Shown: positions 58,273-64,000 of the stretch, piece by piece
How the letters are laid out: each line of letters begins with the position of its first letter
Position numbering within the stretch: the stretch's first letter is position 1
Notes under the pieces: model-generated
What the model was told of the DNA's origin: nothing
What the model saw: the letters and a program-made list of their open reading frames with translations, nothing else
The model's database searches: none
From: JAFGRU01 sp016934985
Lineage (GTDB): Bacteria > Desulfobacterota > Desulfuromonadia > Desulfuromonadales > JAAYDE01
Length of the DNA: 64,000 nt
Assembly (NCBI GenBank): GCA_963665045.2
Contig: CAXXJQ010000003.1
Location: 62,001-126,000, forward strand
Direction of reading: 5' to 3'
Translations under genes and position numbers: made by a program

Positions 58273-60183
58273 ATGGACATTCATGGCTTTAGCCTGTCGT
58301 TTCGCGATCCTGAAAAAGAGAGCCAGTTCCTGGACTCCTATTTCTGGCTCAACTTGTCTCATCTTCGTCTTTGCCTGATTTTGTCGGCCATTTTTTTCAC
58401 CATCTACGCCTATACCGATTTGCTGTTGGCCCGCGAAAGTCTGCGGGTTTTGCTGATTATCCGTTTCGGCATCGTCGTACCGTTCTTTTTGCTTGTTCTG
58501 ATTCTGACCTATGTCCGTACCGACATATATAAACATTTCTGGCAGGGGTTCAACGCCTTTTTCGTATTCCTTTCGGGTTTGAGCTATATCATCATCACAG
58601 CCCTGGGTACTCCGCCCTATGGTCATTCCATGTATGTCGGGGTGATTTTCGTCCTTTTCTTCGGCTATACTTTTATCCGCTTCCGCTTTGTTTGGGCCAC
58701 CCTTTCCTGCCTGGCCCTGACGGCCGCATATATTTTTAACGCCTTTCGGATTATCGATGTTCCGCTGCCGTTACTGGCCATCCAGATTCCCATTCTAATG
58801 GGGGTCAATGTTCTCGGCATGCTGGCCGCTTACCATCTCGAATTTTCGGCCCGTCAGGCTTTCCATCTCAACAGTCTTGTACAAAAAGAGAAAGAGCATG
58901 TCGATGAAGTGAACCGCAAGCTTGAAAATACCGTCCGGGACCGGACTGCCGAGCTCCTGGTCAGTAATAAAAACCTGGCCGCCAAACTGGAAGAGTTGAA
59001 AAGGAGCGAGCAGGAGCGTTCTCACCTGGAAAAGCAGCTTGCTCAGGCCCAGAAAATGGAAGCGGTGGGCCGCCTTGCCGGTGGCGTGGCGCACGATTTC
59101 AATAATATTCTTCAGGCTATTATCGGTTGCATTGAGCTGGCTAAAATGGCGGAAGACAGCAGCGAGCAGCGAAAGTATATTGATGAAATCAGCGAGGGGG
59201 CTCTGAAGGCGGCGGACCTCACCCGCCAGCTTCTGACTTTCAGCCGCCAGCAGGTGATGGAACTCAAAAATATCAGTTTCAACGAGTTGATAGAAAACTT
59301 TCTGAAGATGGTGCGGCGGACTATCGGTGAGGATGTTGAACTCCAGTTTTCCCCCAGCGAGGGGCCCGCTCAAGTTCGCGCTGACCGGGGCCAGCTTGAG
59401 CAGGTGATCCTGAATCTCTGCGTCAATGCCCGGGATGCCATGCCCAAAGGGGGCCGGATTCAGATTGCGACGGCTTTGCGTTCTTTTGATGAAGACTATT
59501 GTAAAAAATACCTCGAAGCCAAGCCAGGCGAATTTGTCGAGCTTTCGGTGGCGGATAATGGTTGCGGAATGGACCAGATAACCTTGAACCTTATTTTCGA
59601 GCCGTTTTTCACAACCAAGGGTTATGGCCATGGAACCGGGCTTGGGTTGGCTACGGTCTATGGAATTGTCAAACAGCACAAAGGGTTCATCCAGGTTACC
59701 AGTGAGCCGGGCAAGGGAAGCTGTTTCAAGGTTTATCTGCCCTCTGCCAACGGCAAGGTCACGCGCATTTCAGTCCCTGAGAGAGTAGAGCTGGTGGGTG
59801 GTATGGAGACTATCTTTTTGGCTGAGGACGATGAAAGTGTCAGGCGTTTTGCGGAAAAACTGCTCCGCAGTGTCGGTTATGAGGTGATCACAGCTGTTGA
59901 CGGCCGGGAAAGCATTGAACTGCTGGAAAAAAATATTTTCAATGTCGACATGGCCATCCTCGATGTTATCATGCCTTTCTGCGGTGGCGAGGAGGTGTTC
60001 CGTCACATTCGCCGCCGGCGGGCGGGTCTGCCGGTACTCTTCAGCAGCGGTTATGGCGTCGATGCCGAGCACACGAGATTCGTGGCGTCTGAAGGTTTGG
60101 AGTTGATTCAGAAGCCTTATGAACCCTCGGCGTTGTTAAAAAAAATACGGGAAATTCTCGATGTCTCCAAGGCTGGTAATTGA
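58273..60183 (+). CDS. Membrane hybrid histidine kinase with receiver domain
   Basis: A 636-residue protein. An N-terminal sensor of about six transmembrane spans (residues 30-195) has no extracytoplasmic domain. A coiled coil (EKEHVDEVNRKLENTVRDRT) follows, then a phosphoacceptor domain (GRLAGGVAHDFNNILQAIIG), an ATPase domain (NLCVNARDAMPKGG, VADNGCGM, GTGLGLATVYGIVKQHKG) and a C-terminal receiver (TIFLAEDDESVRR, MAILDVIMPFCGG, LIQKPYEP). Asp and Lys of the receiver are present. The signal is probably sensed within the membrane. The ribosome-binding site GGTAGGT is weak. No output regulator is adjacent. Confidence 0.92.
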   Translation: MDIHGFSLSFRDPEKESQFLDSYFWLNLSHLRLCLILSAIFFTIYAYTDLLLARESLRVLLIIRFGIVVPFFLLVLILTYVRTDIYKHFWQGFNAFFVFLSGLSYIIITALGTPPYGHSMYVGVIFVLFFGYTFIRFRFVWATLSCLALTAAYIFNAFRIIDVPLPLLAIQIPILMGVNVLGMLAAYHLEFSARQAFHLNSLVQKEKEHVDEVNRKLENTVRDRTAELLVSNKNLAAKLEELKRSEQERSHLEKQLAQAQKMEAVGRLAGGVAHDFNNILQAIIGCIELAKMAEDSSEQRKYIDEISEGALKAADLTRQLLTFSRQQVMELKNISFNELIENFLKMVRRTIGEDVELQFSPSEGPAQVRADRGQLEQVILNLCVNARDAMPKGGRIQIATALRSFDEDYCKKYLEAKPGEFVELSVADNGCGMDQITLNLIFEPFFTTKGYGHGTGLGLATVYGIVKQHKGFIQVTSEPGKGSCFKVYLPSANGKVTRISVPERVELVGGMETIFLAEDDESVRRFAEKLLRSVGYEVITAVDGRESIELLEKNIFNVDMAILDVIMPFCGGEEVFRHIRRRRAGLPVLFSSGYGVDAEHTRFVASEGLELIQKPYEPSALLKKIREILDVSKAGN

Positions 60184-60327
60184 TCATTTTTTGCTATCCA
60201 TTAATATTTTTTTGTCGGATTGATGGTTTTCCTCGAGCCCGGACATGTTTGCCGTCATTGTAGGACAGGGAATGAAAACCTCAACGACTTTTGAAAAAGA
60301 GTGTGTTCATAGCTAAAGGGACCAATT

Positions 60328-62862
60328 ATGACCAAGGAAAAGAAAAACACCAATTCGCCGCTGACGGTTATCGAAGATGACCGCACCGGTTTAAGTGTCG
60401 AGGCGCTGCGCCGGGCCATTCTCGACCATCTTTATTATCTGCGGGGCCGCGGCCGCGAGATGGCGACCAAAAACGACGTCTACATGGCTTTGGCTTTCGC
60501 TGTGCGGGACCGGATCATGAGCCGTTGGATCAGAACCATAGAGGCAATCCGCGAGCGAAAGACCCGGGCCGTCAGTTACCTTTCGGCCGAATTTCTGCTC
60601 GGGCCGCACCTTGGCAACGGGCTTGTCAACCTCGGTATCACCGAGGAAGCCAAAGAAGCGGTAAAAGGCCTCGGATTCGATTTTGATTTTGATGCCATTA
60701 TCGAGCAGGAAGAGGAGCCGGGACTCGGCAACGGAGGTCTGGGAAGGCTGGCGGCCTGCTACATGGATTCCCTGGCGACTTTAAAGGTACCCGCCGTTGG
60801 CTACGGCATCCGGTACGAATTCGGCATTTTCGACCAGGAGATCAAGAACGGCTGGCAGGTCGAGGTGACTGACAAATGGCTGCGCTGGGGTAACCCGTGG
60901 GAAATAGAGCGGCCGGAAATCATTTTTGATGTCAAGCTGGGAGGGTATACGGAATCCTACCATGATCCGCGCGGCGAATATCAGGTGCGCTGGATTCCGG
61001 CCCAGGTTGTCAGGGGGGTGGCCTTCGATACACCTATTCCCGGTTATCGCGATGATTCCCTCAGTTTGCTACGCCTCTGGAAGGCCGAGGCGGTTGATTC
61101 CTTTGACTTTCAGGCTTTCAATGTCGGTGATTATTTTGGTGCCGTGCACGAAAAGGTTTCCTCCGAAACCATTTCCAAGGTTCTCTACCCGAACGATGCG
61201 CCGGAGGTTGGCAAAAAACTGCGTCTTTCCCAACAATACTTTTTTGTCTCCTGTTCTATGCAGGACATGATCCGTCTTCACCTCCTTTCGGCCCGGCCGC
61301 TGGATACTTTCCACGAATGGTTCGCCGTACAGCTCAACGACACCCATCCCTCCATTGCTGTCGCGGAACTGATGAGGATCCTCATCGATCAGTATTTTAT
61401 GTCCTGGGAGGAGGCCTGGCACATTACCACCAACACCTTCTCCTATACCAATCATACTCTGCTCCCGGAAGCTCTGGAAAAATGGCCGCTTCCCCTGTTG
61501 CAGGAACTTCTGCCCCGCCATCTGGAAATAATCCTGGAAATCAATCACCGTTTCCTTAAGGATGTGCGCCAGAGGCATCCGGGAGACAACGAACTGCTGT
61601 CGCGTCTTAGCCTTGTCGAGGAACGGGACGAGAAATATGTGCGCATGGCCCACCTGGCCTGCGTGGGGAGCCATGCCGTCAATGGTGTGGCGAAACTTCA
61701 TTCGGAACTGCTAAAAAAAACCATTATGCGGGATTTTTACGAGCACGCACCGGAAAAATTTCATAATATCACCAATGGCGTCACGCCGCGGCGCTGGCTG
61801 GTTCTGAGCAACCCGGGACTGTCCAACCTGATTTCCGGTTGTATCGGCGAGCGTTGGATCAGGCGTCTGGAGGATTTGCGGGAACTCGAAAAGTTCGTCG
61901 ATGACGCGGAGTTCAGGAACCAGTGGCGCCGTGTCAAGCGGGAGAATAAGGAGCATCTGGCGGCTTTTTTCCGGAATCGTACCCGAAACACTATAGACCC
62001 GGAAACCATGTTCGATGTTCAGGTCAAGAGGATTCATGAGTACAAGCGCCAGCATTTGAACATTCTTCATATCATCACCCTTTACCAGCGTATCAAGAAC
62101 AACCCGGCTGTCGAAATAACCCCCCGGACGTTCATTTTCGGCGGCAAGGCGGCGCCGGGTTATTACATGGCCAAACTGATCATCAAGCTCATCAACTCGG
62201 TGGCTGACATGGTTAATCGCGATGCTGACGTAGCCGGACGTCTCAAGGTTGTTTTTTTCCCCAATTTTAATGTTAAAAACGGTCAGCGGGTTTACCCTGC
62301 GGCCGATCTTTCCGAACAGATTTCAACCGCCGGCAAGGAGGCCTCGGGAACTGGAAATATGAAGTTTGCCATGAACGGAGCCCTGACCATCGGTACTCTG
62401 GACGGGGCGAATATCGAGATCTGTGAAGAGGTGGGGGAGGAGAATTTTTTCCTTTTTGGTTTGAAAGCGGATGAAGTCTGCGATCTCAAAGCCAGGGGTT
62501 ACAATCCCCGCCAGCATTATGAAGACAATCCCCAACTCAAGGCAGTCATCGATCTCATTATCTCGGGATTTTTTGCGGACGGCGATTCGAGCCTTTTCAA
62601 GCCGCTTATCGATTCCCTCCTTTCTCAAGATCCTTACATGCTGCTGGCTGATTACCAATCCTATGTGGACTGCCAGGAAAAAATAAGCGGTATATACAGG
62701 GATCAGGAGTACTGGACGCGTATGTCCATTCTCAATGTTGCGAGAATGGGTAAATTTTCCTCCGACCGTTCTATCCGGGAATATTGCGAGAAAATCTGGA
62801 ATATCCAGCCTGGGAATGGCAATTTTAAAGGTCTGTCGAATGCTTCGACCACTGTTTTGTAA
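60328..62862 (+). CDS. glgP: Glycogen/starch phosphorylase
   Basis: An 844-residue GT35 protein of full length. The pyridoxal-phosphate region reads EASGTGNMKFAMNGALTIGT (about residue 670-690), with the phosphate-binding lysine. Also seen are LSAEFLLGPHLGNGLVNLG, EEEPGLGNGGLGRLAACYMD, HLNDTHPSIA-like QLNDTHPSIAVAELMR and DGANIEICEEVGEENFFLFG. It releases glucose-1-phosphate from alpha-1,4-glucans. It stands alone, without other glycogen genes in view. Confidence 0.96.
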   Translation: MTKEKKNTNSPLTVIEDDRTGLSVEALRRAILDHLYYLRGRGREMATKNDVYMALAFAVRDRIMSRWIRTIEAIRERKTRAVSYLSAEFLLGPHLGNGLVNLGITEEAKEAVKGLGFDFDFDAIIEQEEEPGLGNGGLGRLAACYMDSLATLKVPAVGYGIRYEFGIFDQEIKNGWQVEVTDKWLRWGNPWEIERPEIIFDVKLGGYTESYHDPRGEYQVRWIPAQVVRGVAFDTPIPGYRDDSLSLLRLWKAEAVDSFDFQAFNVGDYFGAVHEKVSSETISKVLYPNDAPEVGKKLRLSQQYFFVSCSMQDMIRLHLLSARPLDTFHEWFAVQLNDTHPSIAVAELMRILIDQYFMSWEEAWHITTNTFSYTNHTLLPEALEKWPLPLLQELLPRHLEIILEINHRFLKDVRQRHPGDNELLSRLSLVEERDEKYVRMAHLACVGSHAVNGVAKLHSELLKKTIMRDFYEHAPEKFHNITNGVTPRRWLVLSNPGLSNLISGCIGERWIRRLEDLRELEKFVDDAEFRNQWRRVKRENKEHLAAFFRNRTRNTIDPETMFDVQVKRIHEYKRQHLNILHIITLYQRIKNNPAVEITPRTFIFGGKAAPGYYMAKLIIKLINSVADMVNRDADVAGRLKVVFFPNFNVKNGQRVYPAADLSEQISTAGKEASGTGNMKFAMNGALTIGTLDGANIEICEEVGEENFFLFGLKADEVCDLKARGYNPRQHYEDNPQLKAVIDLIISGFFADGDSSLFKPLIDSLLSQDPYMLLADYQSYVDCQEKISGIYRDQEYWTRMSILNVARMGKFSSDRSIREYCEKIWNIQPGNGNFKGLSNASTTVL

Positions 62863-62864
62863 AG

Positions 62865-62942
62865 CTGAATCTTCGCCAGTATGTCAAAATGTCTGTTCCG
62901 GCCAACAGGGAAACGTGCTGTTGGCTGAAAGTGAGGATTCAG
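62865..62942 (+). other. Nested inverted repeats before the solute-binding protein gene
   Basis: CTGAATC (62,865-62,871) pairs with GATTCAG (62,936-62,942), and inside it GCCAACAG (62,901-62,908) pairs with CTGTTGGC (62,918-62,925). The outer arm abuts the next start codon and borders its ribosome-binding site, so it might affect translation. There is no T-run, so it is not a standard terminator. Confidence 0.3.
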
Positions 62943-62943
62943 T

Positions 62944-63701
62944 ATGAGAAAAGTGGTTCTTATTACACTGGTATGCAGTTGCTTAATGGTATGGCTTCAA
63001 GCAGGGTCCCTGGCTGAGGTGCAATCCTCTAACAGGGAAATCAACACTCTCAGGATCGGTTCGCAGGATCTCCCGCCCTATGGATGGAAAGATGTTCAGG
63101 GAATGAAACATGGAGTAATCTTTGATATGAACCAGGAAATTGGTATCAGGTCCGGACTGCCTTTTACCAATGAGATTCTACCACTTAGCAGAATGCTGAT
63201 GATGTTGAGGAATGGTGAAATTGATTTGCTTTCCTCCCAGGCCCATCGACCGGCTCTGGATTCCGGAGACCCACTGGCCGTGCAATTCAAAATAAATGTT
63301 GTGGCCGTAACCAGAAAAGGTTCTGAAATTCGAACCATAAAGGATTTTAAGGAAAAAGATTTGATTTATCATCATTCTGCTTCCTACCTTCAGCTGGAAG
63401 GCTTGCCAAGGAAAATTTATCGGGTGAAGAGTTACAGGCAGGCTGTTCAGATGCTTTTTGCGCGCCCAAATGTGGATGGAGCGGTGTTTTCAGAGCCTGC
63501 ATTTTATTATTGGATGAGGGATCTGGATTGACGCGAGAAAATTTTGGCAGGATCATCATGGTCGAGCCTGATAAAAAACAATGGATTTTTGTACGCAGAG
63601 GAATGCCCCCGAGAACCCAGGAAGCTATAAAGAAAATCGTTGAGGAGATTTACCGGGAAGATTTATTTGAAAACCTTCTTATCAAATATGGAATGAAGTA
63701 A
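62944..63701 (+). pseudogene. Periplasmic solute-binding protein (PAAT/SBP family 3), frameshifted
   Basis: The first 195 codons (to TGA at 63,529) encode a signal peptide (VVLITLVCSCLMVWLQAGSL) and an SBP_bac_3-like domain (LRIGSQDLPPYGWKD, MLRNGEIDLLSSQAHRP, DLIYHHSASYLQLEGLP, FARPNVDGAVFSEPAFYYW). The end of the fold is in another frame: LTRENFGRIIMVEPDKKQWI, FVRRGMPPRTQEAI and EEIYREDLFENLLIKYGMK, up to 63,701. A one-base loss near 63,528, or a read error, explains it. The gene would otherwise be a normal family member of about 250 residues without its transport partners nearby. Confidence 0.75.
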
Positions 63702-63725
63702 AAAAACTGATATTTCTCCTTTTGA

Positions 63726-63759
63726 AAGGGCCCATCTCGAAAAAGATGGGCCCTTCTTT
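63726..63759. terminator. Strong bidirectional terminator between convergent genes
   Basis: A perfect 12-base stem (AAGGGCCCATCT / AGATGGGCCCTT, 63,726-63,737 and 63,744-63,755) with a 6-base loop, followed by CTTTC; on the minus strand it is followed by TCAAAAGG. It separates the solute-binding protein gene from the convergent gene at the right edge. Confidence 0.75.
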
Positions 63760-63768
63760 CTGCGACTG

Positions 63769-64000
63769 TTACTGTGGTTTAACCCACTTTGCCACCAGAA
63801 ACGCCCCGGTATCGAGATTCGACTTAATCCCCTCTTTTTCAATCACTTTGGCTTTTTCCGGGTCTTCGTCTTTGAAAAAATGCACCACGGTCTTGAATTG
63901 GCCCGGAACAGGCGCCAGTGCCAGCAGCTCTTCCGGAGAGCGAAAGTAGGCTTTGTTATAGAGGTCGGTTTCGCCGCGCTTGGCGCGGTCGGTGCGCTCT
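63769..64000 (-). CDS. Methyltransferase-like protein, C-terminal part, cut by window edge
   Basis: On the minus strand, 76 codons run from the window edge to TAA at 63,769-63,771. They read ...TDLYNKAYFRSPEELLALAP, then FKTVVHFFKDEDPEKAKVIE and SNLDTGAFLVAKWVKPQ. The ending LDTGAFLVAKW resembles the C-terminus of class I SAM-dependent methyltransferases (UbiE/arsenite-methyltransferase-like neighbours), but the catalytic part lies outside the window. The N-terminus is missing. Confidence 0.5.
   Translation of the reverse strand, partial: ERTDRAKRGETDLYNKAYFRSPEELLALAPVPGQFKTVVHFFKDEDPEKAKVIEKEGIKSNLDTGAFLVAKWVKPQ

Overview
The window looks like a chromosome segment from a Gram-negative deltaproteobacterium, most likely of the Desulfuromonadota/Geobacter-Desulfuromonas type. 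This rests on the gene order and content of the dcw cluster (mraZ to ftsZ with murC-murB-ddl-ftsQ, and a meso-diaminopimelate-type MurE), many lipoproteins, a PEP-CTERM protein with a sigma-54-like promoter, and moderately high GC. The phylum call is an inference; no rRNA or tRNA gene was seen.

Region 1 (1-12,933, all minus strand) is a tightly packed, largely overlapping operon of eukaryote-like phosphosignalling genes. In transcription order it holds a zinc-ribbon/FHA protein, a secreted VWA-TM-FHA protein, a PP2C phosphatase with a membrane anchor, a trypsin-like protease-TM-FHA protein, a Ser/Thr kinase with a C-terminal formylglycine-generating-enzyme-like domain, a soluble PP2C phosphatase, a Ser/Thr kinase with a PEGA domain, a glycine-zipper lipoprotein, a coiled-coil lipoprotein, a PDZ/S41 protease, a DUF805-FHA membrane protein and a further lipoprotein cut by the window edge. 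Divergent to it (13,962-17,747, plus strand) are an ECF-like sigma factor, a zinc-finger anti-sigma-like membrane protein and an M48 metalloprotease with TPR-like repeats. A shared TGTCCGTC box lies upstream of three of these units. Together they look like one envelope-sensing network of kinases, phosphatases, FHA readers, proteases and a sigma factor.

Region 2 (18,393-36,900, plus strand) is a complete dcw cluster for peptidoglycan precursor synthesis and division: mraZ, rsmH, ftsL, ftsI, murE, murF, mraY, murD, ftsW, murG, murC, murB, ddl, ftsQ, ftsA, ftsZ. It has a near-consensus promoter, an MraZ-box-like site, and a terminator downstream of ftsZ. A 105-bp MITE-like palindromic element lies between murB and ddl; related copies occur near 36,700 and 56,000.

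Region 3 (about 37,000-54,000) is an accessory island: an IS1634-like element, a PEP-CTERM protein, a secreted nidogen/calcium-repeat/FG-GAP-like protein, and an RHS polymorphic-toxin locus. The RHS locus consists of a main RHS gene (broken by one in-frame stop inside a 55-bp internal duplication) with its tip and a small membrane immunity candidate, then a second cassette holding an orphan RHS core fragment, a different tip and a second membrane immunity candidate. A roughly 130-bp repeat ending in a hairpin follows each immunity gene. The hairpins carry an IS4-type insertion (7-bp target duplication) and an IS110/IS1111-type insertion. An IS21-type element (5-bp duplication) splits the orphan core, and removing it on paper restores one open frame.

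Region 4 (54,196-64,000) holds a radical SAM protein, a PAS-GGDEF protein, a membrane hybrid histidine kinase, glycogen phosphorylase, a frameshifted periplasmic solute-binding protein and, on the minus strand at the edge, the C-terminus of a methyltransferase-like protein.
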